Positions 19,984 to 30,719 are shown, numbered from the stretch's first letter. The stretch is DNA of 64,000 bases from Bacillota bacterium (GCA_023393115.1 JAEWMS010000086.1:124001-188000), one strand, 5' to 3'. The notes: a model not told the origin generated them from the letters alone. Numbers and translations are program-made.

Positions 19984-21177
19984 ATGAAGGTTTTAGTTAT
20001 AAACGCAGGTAGTTCTTCATTAAAGTATCAGTTAATTGATATGACTAATGAATCTGTTCTTGCTAAAGGATTATGTGACAGAATAGGTATTGAAAACTCA
20101 TTTATCAAGCAGTCAAAGGGAGATGAAGAAGCTGTTGTTATCAATAAGGTCTTAAAGAATCATAAAGACGCAATTGAGGCTGTTATCAGTGCACTTACCG
20201 ATGATAAGATTGGTGTTATAAAGAGTATGTCTGAAATATCAGCTGTAGGACACAGAATAGTTCACGGAGGAGAAAAATTCAACAGCTCTGCAGTTATTAA
20301 CGAACAGGTTATGGATGCAGTAAGAGAATGTATTGATATAGCTCCCCTTCACAACCCGCCCAATATTATCGGTATCGAAGCTTGTCAGCAGATTATGCCT
20401 AACGTACCAATGGTTGGGGTGTTTGATACAACCTTCCACAGTTCAATGCCTGAGCATTCATATCTTTATGCTATCCCATACGAGTTGTATCAGAAGTATG
20501 GAATAAGAAAATATGGCTTCCACGGTACATCACACAAGTATGTTTCTGAGAGAGCCGCAGAATTGCTTGGTAAGCCTTTAAGTGATTTAAAAATAATAAC
20601 CTGTCATCTGGGTAACGGCTCAAGTATATGCGCTGTTAACAAGGGAAAGTCAATAGATACTTCAATGGGCTTCACACCATTACAGGGACTTGCTATGGGT
20701 ACCAGAAGCGGTACAATTGACCCTGAAGTTGTCACTTATCTGATGGAAAAGGAAGACCTCACAGTTAAGGGAATTAGTAATCTGTTGAATAAAAAATCCG
20801 GTGTTCTTGGAGTTTCAGGTGTAAGCAGCGATTTCAGAGATCTTCATTCTGCAGCTGATGAAGGAAACAAACGTGCTCAACTGGCCCTTGATATATTTGC
20901 ATACGGTGTTAAGAAGTTTATCGGAGAGTATATTGCAGTTATGAACGGTGTGGATGCTATCGTATTCACCGCCGGTATTGGTGAAAATAACTCGATAATG
21001 AGAAGTATGGTTCTGGATAACATGGACTTCTTTGGCATTGAGATTGATGCTGAGAAAAACAAGATCAGAGGTCAGGAGATAGATATAAGTACTCCGGATG
21101 CTACAGTAAGAACACTTGTTATTCCGACAAATGAAGAACTTGCTATTGCAAGAGAAACAATGAGACTTTTGAAATAA
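19984..21177 (+). CDS. ackA: Acetate kinase
   Basis: Transfers phosphate from acetyl phosphate to ADP, yielding acetate and ATP. The 397-residue protein has the ASKHA signatures [11 protein letters not shown] at the N-terminus, [21 protein letters not shown] and [11 protein letters not shown], and the C-terminal [10 protein letters not shown]. Length is normal. AGGAGATG lies about 10 nt before the ATG. Partner of pta just upstream; a terminator follows. Confidence 0.97.
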   Translation: MKVLVINAGSSSLKYQLIDMTNESVLAKGLCDRIGIENSFIKQSKGDEEAVVINKVLKNHKDAIEAVISALTDDKIGVIKSMSEISAVGHRIVHGGEKFNSSAVINEQVMDAVRECIDIAPLHNPPNIIGIEACQQIMPNVPMVGVFDTTFHSSMPEHSYLYAIPYELYQKYGIRKYGFHGTSHKYVSERAAELLGKPLSDLKIITCHLGNGSSICAVNKGKSIDTSMGFTPLQGLAMGTRSGTIDPEVVTYLMEKEDLTVKGISNLLNKKSGVLGVSGVSSDFRDLHSAADEGNKRAQLALDIFAYGVKKFIGEYIAVMNGVDAIVFTAGIGENNSIMRSMVLDNMDFFGIEIDAEKNKIRGQEIDISTPDATVRTLVIPTNEELAIARETMRLLK

Positions 21178-21264
21178 TATTTCTTCATTAATATATTGTC
21201 TATAATATTAAACTATCTATATACTGAGATAATATTAATTAAAAATATAGGTAATAATAGATTA

Positions 21265-21305
21265 TATACTCAACAATCATATCTGACTGTTGAGTATATA
21301 ATTTT
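21265..21305 (+). terminator. Terminator of ackA
   Basis: Perfect 11-bp stem (TATACTCAACA at 21265-21275, TGTTGAGTATA at 21288-21298) followed by TAATTTT. Confidence 0.65.
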
Positions 21306-21355
21306 GAGGTATATATTTAGGTATATAATTAATTAAAAATACAGGAATTGAATTA

Positions 21356-21384
21356 TTGACAAAAGAGGTATTAGTTAGTATAAT
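21356..21384 (+). promoter_or_regulatory. SigA promoter of yceD-rpmF
   Basis: Perfect TTGACA (21356-21361) and TATAAT (21379-21384) with the ideal 17-nt spacer. Confidence 0.88.
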
Positions 21385-21413
21385 ATCAGTTGTCGGTTTT
21401 TAAGAGGTTACTA

Positions 21414-21911
21414 ATGAGAGTTAATGTGTCTGATATTGTTAAAACTGAAGGAGCCGGGATTGACGTCGATTTTAGCGATGATTTACCGGAATTACGGGAG
21501 TACGATACTTCAGTAGAGTTTAAACCTTCATTTGAGTTTACAGGGCGCATCGTAAATTTGGGTGGCCTGTTAAAACTAAGTGGTGATCTTCATTTCGAGT
21601 TTAATGCAAATTGCCTCAGATGTCTGAAACAAGTACATACTGAATCAGATATCAAGGTTGAAGAGAGCTTTGTCGAGGTTTCTAAATCCGATGATGTTGA
21701 AGCATATACTTTTGAAGGAAATGTTGTGGACATTGATAAGCCACTTATGGACAACATAATTCTTGCATTACCAATGAAGACCATTTGCAGTGATGACTGT
21801 AAAGGCTTATGCAAGACATGTGGTACTAATTTAAACATAAAAAGTTGTAATTGTGATGAACGCAAAATAGTAGACCCAAGAATGGAAATTCTTAAAGATT
21901 ATTTCAAGTAG
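21414..21911 (+). CDS. yceD: YceD-family protein (DUF177)
   Basis: A 165-residue protein of the YceD/DUF177 family, which is nearly always encoded next to rpmF and is linked to 23S rRNA accumulation in plants and bacteria. The N-terminal half is beta-rich (FEFTGRIVNLGGLLKLSG) with C-x2-C in NCLRCLK, and the C-terminus has Cys pairs (CSDDCKGLCKTCG, then CNC), suggesting metal binding. The frame reaches a TTG at 21390, but that coincides with the predicted transcription start; the ATG at 21414 has AGAGG at 6 nt. It is followed by rpmF after 46 nt. Confidence 0.88.
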   Translation: MRVNVSDIVKTEGAGIDVDFSDDLPELREYDTSVEFKPSFEFTGRIVNLGGLLKLSGDLHFEFNANCLRCLKQVHTESDIKVEESFVEVSKSDDVEAYTFEGNVVDIDKPLMDNIILALPMKTICSDDCKGLCKTCGTNLNIKSCNCDERKIVDPRMEILKDYFK

Positions 21912-21957
21912 GTTTCTACTTATTAAATGGTTGCATTATAGTAGGGAGGTGTTATTG

Positions 21958-22140
21958 ATGGCAAATCCAAAGCGTAGATGGTCCAAGGCAAGAACAGGTA
22001 AAAGAAGATCCCAGTGGAAACTGGCATCACCAACTCTAGTAAGCTGCCCACAGTGTCATGTTTTTAAGCTGCCTCACAGGGTATGTGGTGAATGTGGATA
22101 TTATGATGGCAAACAGGTAGTTAAAGTAGAAGCTAAATAA
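21958..22140 (+). CDS. rpmF: Ribosomal protein bL32
   Basis: A 60-residue large-subunit protein. It begins MANPKRRWSKARTGKRRSQW and has the zinc ribbon C-P-Q-C (Cys30, Cys33) and C-G-E-C (Cys43, Cys46), so it is the zinc-binding form. GGGAGGTG precedes the ATG. Cotranscribed with yceD and ended by the hairpin just downstream. Confidence 0.97.
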   Translation: MANPKRRWSKARTGKRRSQWKLASPTLVSCPQCHVFKLPHRVCGECGYYDGKQVVKVEAK

Positions 22141-22152
22141 TAATATGTCATT

Positions 22153-22182
22153 AAAGCAGCGGGATTAGTCTTGCTGCTTTTT
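22153..22182 (+). terminator. Terminator of rpmF
   Basis: Perfect 8-bp stem (AAAGCAGC at 22153-22160, GCTGCTTT at 22173-22180) running into T residues. Confidence 0.8.
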
Positions 22183-22341
22183 GATTTATTTGGATAAAAA
22201 AACTTGTGGTTTTAGTAAATTGCTAACAATCAAGTGCTACCCATTAGAATAAAGTTTATTAAAAAGGTAAATTGTATAATAGTAAAAGTTGCTGGTAGTT
22301 TCAGAAATTTGAATATATTAAACAGTGAGAAGGTGCTTTCC

Positions 22342-23661
22342 TTGAGCAAAAACAAAATAAAAATATGTACCGTCCTTCCGGGCAGCATTGCAGAAGAAGC
22401 AGGAATCGAGGCAGGTGACATGCTGCTGTCCATCAATGGGGAGGCCATTAAAGATATATTTGATTATAGATACTATCAGGCTTCTGAAGAGATTCTTCTG
22501 GAGGTTGAAAAAGCCGACGGTGAAATATGGGAAATAGAAGTTGATAAAGATGAAAGTGAGGAAATAGGCCTCGAATTTGAGGATTCTCTTATAGATGGTG
22601 CAAAAAGCTGTACCAACAAGTGTATCTTCTGTTTTATTGATCAACTTCCCAAAGGTATGCGGGAAACTGTTTACTTTAAGGATGATGATTCCCGACTTTC
22701 TTTTCTGACAGGGAATTATGTTACTCTGACCAATGTTAAGAAGGAAGAGTTAAAAAGAATTATCCATTACAGAATGTCTCCCATTAATGTATCGGTACAC
22801 ACCACCAATCCCGACCTAAGAAAATTTATGCTTGGAAACAGGTTTGCCGGTGATGTGCTGGATAAAATTAAAATGCTTACAGATAGTGGGATTGAGGTTA
22901 ACTGTCAAATTGTTTTATGCAGAAATATCAATGATAACGAGGAACTGGACAGAACTCTGGAGGATCTTTCAGGACTGGTACCCGGAATTAACAGTATATC
23001 AATAGTACCGGTAGGGATTAGCAGACATAGAGAAAAATTATTTGACTTAGTACCCTTTGACAAGGAAAGCAGCGGCCAAGTAATTAAGCAGGTACATAAG
23101 TGGCAGAACAGGCTGCTTAAGGAGAAGGGTTCCAGAGTGGTTTACCTTTCAGATGAGTTTTACATCAATGCTGATATAGAACTACCTAAATATAAGGATT
23201 ACGAAGGCTTTCCTCAAATAGAGAACGGTGTTGGTATGGCTGCTTCCTTAATAAAGGAAGTTTCAGATGCCTTAAAAAATAAAAAAGTGCCTACTTTAAT
23301 TGAAAATAGGCACGTAAGCATAGCAACGGGTAGACTAGTTAAAAAAATTATATTACAATTGGTACAAGAAATAAAATCCCAATTCCCAGACTTACATGTT
23401 GACGTCTATGATATTGAAAATGATTTTTTCGGACCATACGTTACAGTTTGCGGACTGCTTACCGGACAGGACATATCACGGCAGCTTAAAGGTAAGGAAT
23501 TGGGACAGGAACTCTTAATCAGCAGAAGTATGTTAAGAGCCGGAGAACATGTTCTCTTGGATGATTATACAGTTGAACAGCTGGAATCGGAGCTGAATAT
23601 CAAAATCCGAATAGTTGACAGCAATGGAGAGGATTTTGTGAATGCATTAATTGGTAAATAG
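22342..23661 (+). CDS. DUF512 protein with PDZ-like and radical-SAM-like regions
   Basis: A 439-residue cytoplasmic protein starting from a TTG (GAAGGTG about 8 nt upstream); the frame is open earlier, but an upstream ATG would precede the TATAAT near 22273. Residues about 5-70 form a PDZ-like unit (VLPGSIAEEAGIEAGDMLLS). Next comes CTNKCIFCFIDQLP, a C-x3-C-x2-C motif like that of radical SAM enzymes, then a TIM-barrel-like region (GNYVTLTN, MSPINVSVHTT) and the C-terminal DUF512 region (GPYVTVCGLLTGQDI). The family is widespread in clostridia and almost always lies beside der, so a role in ribosome assembly or RNA modification is suspected, but the reaction is unknown. Confidence 0.85.
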   Translation: MSKNKIKICTVLPGSIAEEAGIEAGDMLLSINGEAIKDIFDYRYYQASEEILLEVEKADGEIWEIEVDKDESEEIGLEFEDSLIDGAKSCTNKCIFCFIDQLPKGMRETVYFKDDDSRLSFLTGNYVTLTNVKKEELKRIIHYRMSPINVSVHTTNPDLRKFMLGNRFAGDVLDKIKMLTDSGIEVNCQIVLCRNINDNEELDRTLEDLSGLVPGINSISIVPVGISRHREKLFDLVPFDKESSGQVIKQVHKWQNRLLKEKGSRVVYLSDEFYINADIELPKYKDYEGFPQIENGVGMAASLIKEVSDALKNKKVPTLIENRHVSIATGRLVKKIILQLVQEIKSQFPDLHVDVYDIENDFFGPYVTVCGLLTGQDISRQLKGKELGQELLISRSMLRAGEHVLLDDYTVEQLESELNIKIRIVDSNGEDFVNALIGK

Positions 23662-23722
23662 ACTCTTATAACAGTTCTATAAAATTAATCGCATATGTTA
23701 AATAGACACGGAGGTGTAAGGT

Positions 23723-25048
23723 TTGGGAAAACCCATAGTAGCAGTTGTCGGCAGGCCAAATGTCGGAAAATCAACTTTCTTTAATTATCTGGCAGGAAGC
23801 AGAATATCCATAGTTGAGGATACTCCAGGAGTTACCAGGGATAGAATATATGCCGAAATAGAATGGCGAAGCAAGAAATTTACCTTGATAGATACAGGTG
23901 GTATTGAACCATATTCAGAAGACATAATAATGCAGCAGATGAAGCGTCAGGCCGAAATTGCAATTGAAACCGCAGATGTTATAGTCTTTATGGTTGATGC
24001 CAAGGATGGAATGACGGCTACCGACAAGGAAGTAGCAACCATGCTTAGAAAGTCACAGAAGCCGGTTATTTTGACTGTTAATAAGGTTGACCGCGTAGGT
24101 GATCCACCTCCGGAGGTATACGAGTTCTACAACCTTGGTATGGGGGATATGGTTATCATATCTTCAGTACACGGTCTGGGAATGGGTGATCTTCTGGATG
24201 CAGTTTTTGAGCATTTCCCAGATGATATAGACAGTGAAGAGGATGAAGACATTATTAAAGTTGCGGTTGTAGGTAAACCGAATGCCGGGAAATCCTCATT
24301 AATAAATTCTATTCTGGGTGAGGAAAGGGTTATTGTCAGCAATATACCCGGAACAACCAGAGATGCCATTGATACACATGTGGAAAATAATGGCCAGAAA
24401 TATACTTTTATTGATACTGCCGGTATCAGGAAAAGGGCAAAGATAAACGAGAGCATTGAAAAGTACAGTACCATCAGATCCTGGACCGCTATTGAGAGAG
24501 CGGATGTCTGTCTGATTATGATCGATGCCGAAGACGGTGTCACTGAGCAGGACACCAAAATTGCAGGGTATGCTCATCAACAGGGTAAAGCTTCAATAAT
24601 AGTAATTAATAAATGGGATTTAATAGAGAAGCAAACAGGAACTCTTGAGGAGTACAGAAAGCAGGTACACGAAAAGCTGGGCTTCATGACCTACGCTCCT
24701 GTTCTGTTTATTTCTGCGAAAACCGGACAACGTGTAAATAAAATATACGAGTTGATTAAATTTGTAGCAGATCAGGCAGCTTTCAGAATTTCTACGGGTA
24801 TGCTTAATGATTTGGTCAATGAAGCTATAGCCATGGTTCAGCCTCCTTCAGATAAAGGAAAGAGGCTCAAGATATATTATATGACACAGGCTGGTATCAA
24901 ACCCCCGTCCTTTGTTGTATTTGTCAATGACTTGGAGTTGTTTCATTATTCATATGAACGGTACCTAGAGAATCAATTGAGAAAAAACTTTGGTTTTGAA
25001 GGGACTCCAATCAGATTCATACACAGACAACGTGACAAAGAAGAATAA
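23723..25048 (+). CDS. der: Ribosome biogenesis GTPase Der (EngA)
   Basis: Essential GTPase for 50S subunit assembly. The 441-residue protein has two tandem G domains: G1 [11 protein letters not shown] with DTPGVTRD and NKVD, and G1 [10 protein letters not shown] with NIPGTTRD and NKWD, followed by the KH-like C-terminal domain ([24 protein letters not shown]). Start is TTG with GGAGGTG at 7 nt. Lies between DUF512 and plsY, a conserved clostridial order. Confidence 0.97.
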   Translation: MGKPIVAVVGRPNVGKSTFFNYLAGSRISIVEDTPGVTRDRIYAEIEWRSKKFTLIDTGGIEPYSEDIIMQQMKRQAEIAIETADVIVFMVDAKDGMTATDKEVATMLRKSQKPVILTVNKVDRVGDPPPEVYEFYNLGMGDMVIISSVHGLGMGDLLDAVFEHFPDDIDSEEDEDIIKVAVVGKPNAGKSSLINSILGEERVIVSNIPGTTRDAIDTHVENNGQKYTFIDTAGIRKRAKINESIEKYSTIRSWTAIERADVCLIMIDAEDGVTEQDTKIAGYAHQQGKASIIVINKWDLIEKQTGTLEEYRKQVHEKLGFMTYAPVLFISAKTGQRVNKIYELIKFVADQAAFRISTGMLNDLVNEAIAMVQPPSDKGKRLKIYYMTQAGIKPPSFVVFVNDLELFHYSYERYLENQLRKNFGFEGTPIRFIHRQRDKEE

Positions 25049-25101
25049 TTTAGCGGTATTACAAGTAAGAAACAGAGCCATCTGGGCGGAAGAAGGTTAA
25101 T

Positions 25102-25746
25102 ATGGGCGTTTTTATTTTTAAATTAATAATTGTCGTAGTAATAGGATACCTCCTTGGAAGCTTGAATACCTCCATAATTGTCGGTAAGCTATATGGTACA
25201 GATATAAGGAAGCATGGCAGCGGGAATGCTGGTATGACCAATACCCTCAGGACCTTGGGCAAGGCCGCAGCAGTTATGGTTATTGCTGGAGATGTATTAA
25301 AAGGAGTTTTATCTTATATAATTGGTAATGTAGTATTTAATACAATGCCTGAGGCTGTAATGATTAATATTGCAAATGTCGGCGGAATGGCTGCAGGTAT
25401 AGCTGCCATAGCCGGACATAACTGGCCGGTTTATTTCGGATTTAAAGGTGGCAAGGGCATACTTACTTCAATATCAGTTGTTATGATGATGGATTGGAAG
25501 CTCGGCCTGATTTTGCTTGGAATATTTGTTATTATTGTAGCTATAACAAGATATGTCTCTCTTGGATCAATTATAGCTTCGATAGCATTTCCTATTACTG
25601 CATTTATAAAAGGAAACGGGCCTGTTTTTATTATTTTCTCAGTTCTTTTAGCTGTTCTGGCGGTTGCCAGACATCATGGCAATATAAAAAGATTGCTTAG
25701 TGGTTCGGAATCCAAATTGGGAGAGAAGAAAAAGGTACAAGGTTAA
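25102..25746 (+). CDS. plsY: Glycerol-3-phosphate acyltransferase
   Basis: Acylates glycerol-3-phosphate from acyl phosphate, the first step of phospholipid synthesis at the membrane. The 214-residue protein is hydrophobic, with several membrane helices and the PlsY motifs HGSGNAGMTNTLR, GDVLKG and FKGGKGI. Followed 59 nt later by gpsA, which makes its substrate. Confidence 0.96.
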   Translation: MGVFIFKLIIVVVIGYLLGSLNTSIIVGKLYGTDIRKHGSGNAGMTNTLRTLGKAAAVMVIAGDVLKGVLSYIIGNVVFNTMPEAVMINIANVGGMAAGIAAIAGHNWPVYFGFKGGKGILTSISVVMMMDWKLGLILLGIFVIIVAITRYVSLGSIIASIAFPITAFIKGNGPVFIIFSVLLAVLAVARHHGNIKRLLSGSESKLGEKKKVQG

Positions 25747-25805
25747 TATACTATTTGTAGCCACAATGTTGGCACAAAGCCAATATATTGGCTTAGGAGG
25801 TTAAT

Positions 25806-26801
25806 ATGAACAGAAATGTTGCAGTTGTCGGAGCTGGTAGTATGGGTACAGCAATGGCTATATTATTATCAAAAAACGGTAACAATGTGAGACTTTGGTC
25901 TCCTATGAAAGATGAGATAAGTATGCTTAAAGCAAATAGAGAACATGTAACCAGATTACCCGGTGTTAAGGTTCCCGAAAGTGTTGAATTCACTAACGAT
26001 ATTAAGCTTGCTGTTGACAATGCTGACGTAGTTGTACTGGCAGTTCCGTCCCAGACTACAAGACAGAATTGTAAAACCCTTGCCGATTTAATTCAAAAGG
26101 ACACAATCGTTGTAACCTGTTCCAAAGGAATAGAGGATGGTACCTGCAAGTTATTGGCTGAAATTATGCAAGAGGAGCTCCCGGACAATAATTTAGCTGT
26201 GTTGTCAGGCCCAAGCCACGCTGAAGAAATTGCAAGGGATATACCAACAACTGTTGTTGCTGCATCAGAAAATATTGAAATAGCCCGGTTCCTTCAGGAC
26301 TTGTTTATGACGCCGAATTTCAGGGTCTATACAAATACAGACGTTATAGGAGTAGAGCTTGGTGGAGCCCTTAAAAATATAATTGCTCTATGTGCCGGGA
26401 TTTCAGATGGTCTGGGCTTTGGTGACAATACCAAGGCTGCATTGATGACCAGAGGTATTGCTGAAATATCCAGATTGGGTGTTGCATTGGGTGGAAATGC
26501 AGATACATTTTCTGGCCTTACAGGAGTAGGTGACCTGATAGTTACCTGTACCAGCATGCACAGCAGGAACAGAAGAGCAGGAATTCTTATTGGACAGGGA
26601 AAATCAGTTCAGGAAGCACTCGAAGAGGTGAATATGGTGGTTGAGGGGGTTGCTACAACGAAGCCTGCATATGAGCTTGCTAAAAAGCTTGGAGTATCAA
26701 TGCCTATAACCAGCGAGGCATATAGTATCTTATTTGAGGGCAAGGAGCCAAGATTGGCAGTGGGCGATCTGATGACGAGGGATAAGAAAACCGAAATGTA
26801 G
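25806..26801 (+). CDS. gpsA: Glycerol-3-phosphate dehydrogenase [NAD(P)+]
   Basis: Reduces dihydroxyacetone phosphate to sn-glycerol-3-phosphate for phospholipids. The 331-residue protein has the Rossmann loop [13 protein letters not shown] at the N-terminus, LSGPSHAEE, the catalytic Lys in [12 protein letters not shown] and [19 protein letters not shown] precedes the ATG. Forms a functional pair with plsY; ended by the hairpin at 26825. Confidence 0.97.
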   Translation: MNRNVAVVGAGSMGTAMAILLSKNGNNVRLWSPMKDEISMLKANREHVTRLPGVKVPESVEFTNDIKLAVDNADVVVLAVPSQTTRQNCKTLADLIQKDTIVVTCSKGIEDGTCKLLAEIMQEELPDNNLAVLSGPSHAEEIARDIPTTVVAASENIEIARFLQDLFMTPNFRVYTNTDVIGVELGGALKNIIALCAGISDGLGFGDNTKAALMTRGIAEISRLGVALGGNADTFSGLTGVGDLIVTCTSMHSRNRRAGILIGQGKSVQEALEEVNMVVEGVATTKPAYELAKKLGVSMPITSEAYSILFEGKEPRLAVGDLMTRDKKTEM

Positions 26802-26824
26802 AAGAAAATTATTTTATCATAAAT

Positions 26825-26863
26825 AAATGAAGGCTGGCAATTTACAAATGCCGGCCTTCATTT
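26825..26863. terminator. Bidirectional terminator (gpsA and hydrogenase-like gene)
   Basis: 15-bp inverted repeat with one G-U pair (AAATGAAGGCTGGCA at 26825-26839, TGCCGGCCTTCATTT at 26849-26863) between convergent genes. Confidence 0.85.
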
Positions 26864-26881
26864 ATTGAAAACTATTTACAT

Positions 26882-28780
26882 TTATCCTTGTTCTGATATT
26901 ATAACGTTTGCAGTGGCAAGGATTTCTTCACTTTTTGCAGTGGTTTCCTGTATGGCAGCAGAAATGACCTGAATATTATTATTTACCAGTCTTACCATAT
27001 TATCCAGTTCATCGGATACTGCTTTAATTTTATCAATATTTTCTGCCAACATTTTCTCATCGGCTATAGTTGATACAGCTGCAGTTTTTGATTGCTCAGA
27101 TAACTTTTTGACTTCATCAGCAACTACTGAGAAACCCTTTCCGGCTTCACCGGCTCTGGCTGACTCTATAGCTGCATTTAGTGATAGCATGTTGGTCTGC
27201 TCGGAGATTGTCACTATCTCGTTTGTTACATTATTGAAATTAAGGATGCCTTGCTCCATCTGTTTTACACTGTCTCTCAAATTAGATGAAGCCGACATGA
27301 TTCTGCTGATCTCTTCACTGATATTACTTATATTTTTAGCGCTTAATGAGCTACCGTTAGTAACCTCATCTAATGACTTGCAGATATCGGATATCCTATC
27401 GTTTAGATTCTGAAGTTTCACTTCCCTTTGCTCCTGAAGGCCTTGTAATTGGCTTAGAAATGCTTCTATTTCCTGATTTTTTTCCTGAAGGATGTTCTTT
27501 TCCTTATGTACTTCAGCCATATTAAAATCAATACAGTTCTCAACATGGTTACAGTTGTTATAAATGGACCATGCCATTTTAGTACAACTCCCAAAACCAC
27601 AGGCATTACAGTTTCTGTTTCTTGAAGCCTCATCAAACTTGTTTAATTTGTTAAATATTAACTCAAGTTCATCGGCATTTGGTTCCTTATATAAAGAAAC
27701 ATTAACAGGTGTATACCTTCTTTCAAAATCATCTACCTTAAGCTTGGAATCAAAATATTTTAAAAGCTTGTTAGGCTTTGCTTTAAATTTTCCCAGTTTC
27801 CTGTTTTTTAAGTTTTGAGTTAGTTTGTCAATATCGGTAACATCAACATCCTTGCAGGTTCCGGAACCAATATTACAGCCGTGTGAACAGTTTAGAATAT
27901 CTACAAGCAGGGGAAGCTCCTTTTGCTGCTTTTTTCTTTCACTGTATTCATCAAGGTACTTATATGCGTATTCTGTTCCTTCAACCTGCTTTACAAAGGC
28001 CTGAGGGTAATAATGGTAAACATTCTCTTTCAAGCCTCCCGGTGTACTGTATATTTCACCAAGACTATACCCGCTCAAGGTAAAGTCTTGGTCAGGCAGT
28101 GTTTGAAAATCGATGCGCTTTTCATCGATAAAATCATTAAGCTTTTTGAGGGTTACGTTATATTTTATGTAACCTGAGGTATCTTTATCATTTATTTCAG
28201 ATATCTTTCCGATGCACGGAGACAAAAAACATAACTCTTCATTAATGTTTACATATTTTTTCAGGTATATGGCGGTACACATCATTGGGCTGTGAACGGG
28301 AGCAAGGTCGCTGATAAGTTCGTGCTTATATTTGAGAATATAGTTGACAATCGAGGGACAAGGCTGAGCTATTACCGAGTTGATTTTCTTCTCTTTAATA
28401 CTTTTCAGATAAGCCCAGGTAGTTATATCAGCCCCCAGAGATACATCGTATACCTCCTTAACACCCAAAGACTTCAGATAGGATATGATTTTTTTATAAT
28501 TAGAAAAGTTCGTTTTCAGGGCTGGGGCGGCTATAACAGATATTTTCGCGCCGGCTCTGAGAGAATTAATGAATTTCTCAGTATCGTCGGTATAGTACCG
28601 GGCTGCATGGTCGCATACCTCAATACATTTACCGCAAAGGATACATTTTTCACTGTCTACTGAAATGTAATTTTTACCATTATTGACCGATGAAACATTA
28701 GCATTCTTTATGGGACAAGTCAAGATGCACTTATTACAGCCCTGACACTTATCTATAATAGTACTGATTACTGGAGTCAT
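26882..28780 (-). CDS. [FeFe]-hydrogenase-like protein fused to chemoreceptor signalling domain
   Basis: A 632-residue soluble fusion. Two [4Fe-4S] ferredoxin motifs (Cys12, 15, 18, 22 and CILCGKC about 46-56) precede an [FeFe]-hydrogenase large-subunit-like domain. H-cluster loops are recognisable: AQPCPSIV (Cys141), [10 protein letters not shown] (Cys189) and LNCSHGC (Cys298, Cys302). In catalytic enzymes the first loop is TSCCP; the first Cys, the proton relay, is Pro140 here. A further Fe-S motif CNACGFGSC (Cys391, 394, 399) leads to a coiled coil and a methyl-accepting hairpin tip ([17 protein letters not shown], about 534-550). No membrane segment. Best read as a cytoplasmic redox or H2 sensor that talks to chemotaxis or kinase partners; no hydrogenase maturation genes are nearby. 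Start is the ATG with GAGGTG upstream. Confidence 0.85.
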   Translation of the reverse strand: MTPVISTIIDKCQGCNKCILTCPIKNANVSSVNNGKNYISVDSEKCILCGKCIEVCDHAARYYTDDTEKFINSLRAGAKISVIAAPALKTNFSNYKKIISYLKSLGVKEVYDVSLGADITTWAYLKSIKEKKINSVIAQPCPSIVNYILKYKHELISDLAPVHSPMMCTAIYLKKYVNINEELCFLSPCIGKISEINDKDTSGYIKYNVTLKKLNDFIDEKRIDFQTLPDQDFTLSGYSLGEIYSTPGGLKENVYHYYPQAFVKQVEGTEYAYKYLDEYSERKKQQKELPLLVDILNCSHGCNIGSGTCKDVDVTDIDKLTQNLKNRKLGKFKAKPNKLLKYFDSKLKVDDFERRYTPVNVSLYKEPNADELELIFNKLNKFDEASRNRNCNACGFGSCTKMAWSIYNNCNHVENCIDFNMAEVHKEKNILQEKNQEIEAFLSQLQGLQEQREVKLQNLNDRISDICKSLDEVTNGSSLSAKNISNISEEISRIMSASSNLRDSVKQMEQGILNFNNVTNEIVTISEQTNMLSLNAAIESARAGEAGKGFSVVADEVKKLSEQSKTAAVSTIADEKMLAENIDKIKAVSDELDNMVRLVNNNIQVISAAIQETTAKSEEILATANVIISEQG

Positions 28781-28826
28781 AAATAACACCTCGCTTATGG
28801 TAAAATTTTGTAATGTTTATAATATC

Positions 28827-28855
28827 ATTATACTATGTAGCATTTTGTAAAACAA
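28827..28855 (-). promoter_or_regulatory. Promoter of the hydrogenase-like sensor gene
   Basis: Minus-strand TTGTTT (28850-28855), 17-nt spacer, TATAAT (28827-28832). Confidence 0.6.
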
Positions 28856-29036
28856 TGTATTATTTTATCTAAATTTCGACAATAATGACGCTTGAAAATT
28901 CCTTATATTAATTAGGAACTATAAATACGATTCTTACAACCAGTTTAGTCTTAAATTTTAAAAAAAAATATTTATTATATGTGCATGTCCATTTATTTGT
29001 TTACGAATTATTTTCCAAAGCAAATTATTTTTTGTA

Positions 29037-29062
29037 ATATTAACTATTTTCGGACATATATT
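29037..29062 (+). promoter_or_regulatory. Candidate SigE promoter of spoIVA
   Basis: ATA (29037-29039), 15-nt spacer, CATATATT (29055-29062), one mismatch from CATACAnT. SpoIVA is SigE-dependent in Bacillus. The spacing is one base short of the usual range. The rest of the gap from 28860 shows no other structure. Confidence 0.4.
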
Positions 29063-29129
29063 TAATATTGAAAGTGACATTATACATAGTCCTATTGGGC
29101 ATGTAGCAATATAGGGGAGGGTTCTGAGC

Positions 29130-30608
29130 GTGGAAAAATTCAATATTTACCAGCAAATAGCTGAAAGAACTCAAGGGGATATTTATATAGGTATAGTGGG
29201 ACCTGTCAGAACGGGAAAATCAACGTTTATCAAGCGATTTATGGATTTGTTGGTTATACCGAATATTGATAACACGTACCAGAAGGAAAGGGCAATAGAT
29301 GAGCTTCCACAAAGTGCGTCGGGAAGAACCATAATGACCACTGAACCTAAATTCATCCCCAATGAGGCAGTAGAAGTAACAATTGACGAGAATGTTCAGT
29401 TGAAAGTGAGAATGATTGATTGTGTCGGGTATATGGTCAGAGGTGCAATGGGACATCTTGAGAATAATGCACCGAGAATGGTATCCACCCCGTGGTATGA
29501 GTATCAGATACCTTTTGAGGAAGCGGCAGAAATAGGAACAAAAAAAGTAATCAATGAGCATTCCACAATAGGAATAGTTATTACTACAGACGGAAGCATC
29601 TCCGATATTCCCAGAGAAGATTATGTAGATGCTGAAAAGCGTGTAATAACAGAACTTAAAGCGATTAACAAACCATTTGTTGTAATAATAAATACAACCA
29701 GACCGAGAGATCCTGAAACCGTAAAGCTCCGTGATGAAATGGAACAGAAATACGGTGTAACGGTAATGACAATGGATTGCCTGCAAATGAGAATTGATGA
29801 TGTTGATTCAGTTATGGAGAAGATTCTTTATGAGTTCCCTATTTACGAAATAGGTATAAATATCCCAAGATGGGTAGAGGCATTGGAGGATTCACACTGG
29901 CTAAAGGGAAACGTCCTTGAGTCCATACGTGATACCTTTAAGTCGGTCGGAAGAATCAGAGACATAAAAAACTCAATGCCCAGCTTCGAAAATTATGATT
30001 TCATAAAACGAGCCGTAATTGACAGGGTCAGTCTGGGGGAAGGTTCGGTTCTTGTTGATATATCAACTGCGGATGGGCTGTTATATAGAATTCTTAGTGA
30101 AGAATCCGGTATGGAAATTGAGGGTGAACATAAGCTGATCACCCTGATAAAGGATCTTGCAAGAGTCAAAAGAGAATATGATCGGGTGGAATATGCCCTG
30201 CATGAAGTTAAGGTAAAGGGATACGGGATGGTATCACCGCAGTTGGAAGAACTTTCACTGGAAGAGCCTGAGATAATAAAACAGGGTAACAAGTTTGGCG
30301 TTAAGTTAAGAGCCAGTGCTCCATCAATTCATATGATAAGGGCCGATATTGAAACTGAAATAGCTCCGCTGGTTGGTACAGAGAAGCAGTCTGAAGAACT
30401 TGTTACATATCTGCTGAGAGAATTTGAAAATGATACGGCAAGATTGTGGGAGTCCAATATTTTTGGAAAATCACTTCATGAGCTTGTAAATGAAGGCTTG
30501 CAGAATAAGTTGTTCAGAATGCCGGAAGATGCGCAGCTCAAGCTTCAGGAAACCTTGCAGAAAATAATCAACGAAGGCAGCGGTGGTTTGATCTGTATTA
30601 TACTTTAA
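29130..30608 (+). CDS. spoIVA: Stage IV sporulation protein A, spore coat ATPase
   Basis: Forms the basement layer of the spore coat on the forespore surface by ATP-driven polymerisation. The 492-residue protein starts at GTG with GGGAGGG upstream. The Walker A motif GPVRTGKSTF is near residues 24-33, with DCVGYMVRGAMGH as switch region, and the C-terminus ends GGLICIIL, the short hydrophobic tail typical of the family. Length equals the family norm. A clear marker that the organism forms endospores. Confidence 0.98.
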   Translation: MEKFNIYQQIAERTQGDIYIGIVGPVRTGKSTFIKRFMDLLVIPNIDNTYQKERAIDELPQSASGRTIMTTEPKFIPNEAVEVTIDENVQLKVRMIDCVGYMVRGAMGHLENNAPRMVSTPWYEYQIPFEEAAEIGTKKVINEHSTIGIVITTDGSISDIPREDYVDAEKRVITELKAINKPFVVIINTTRPRDPETVKLRDEMEQKYGVTVMTMDCLQMRIDDVDSVMEKILYEFPIYEIGINIPRWVEALEDSHWLKGNVLESIRDTFKSVGRIRDIKNSMPSFENYDFIKRAVIDRVSLGEGSVLVDISTADGLLYRILSEESGMEIEGEHKLITLIKDLARVKREYDRVEYALHEVKVKGYGMVSPQLEELSLEEPEIIKQGNKFGVKLRASAPSIHMIRADIETEIAPLVGTEKQSEELVTYLLREFENDTARLWESNIFGKSLHELVNEGLQNKLFRMPEDAQLKLQETLQKIINEGSGGLICIIL

Positions 30609-30682
30609 TATTGCATAACAATATATAATATCTTACATATTGGATGAGGTACCATCCAAAAAAGTGCCCAATACGGGTGCAA

Positions 30683-30719
30683 AAATACCAGGTCGGGAAG
30701 TACCCGGCCTGGTATTTTT
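30683..30719. terminator. Bidirectional terminator (spoIVA and thiT)
   Basis: 15-bp inverted repeat with one G-U (AAATACCAGGTCGGG at 30683-30697, CCCGGCCTGGTATTT at 30703-30717), T-run on the plus side. Confidence 0.85.

Noticed and set aside
29220..29786. 188-codon ORF antisense to spoIVA
   Set aside because: Shadow of the spoIVA frame; composition is implausible (many His, Tyr, Cys) and there is no start signal.
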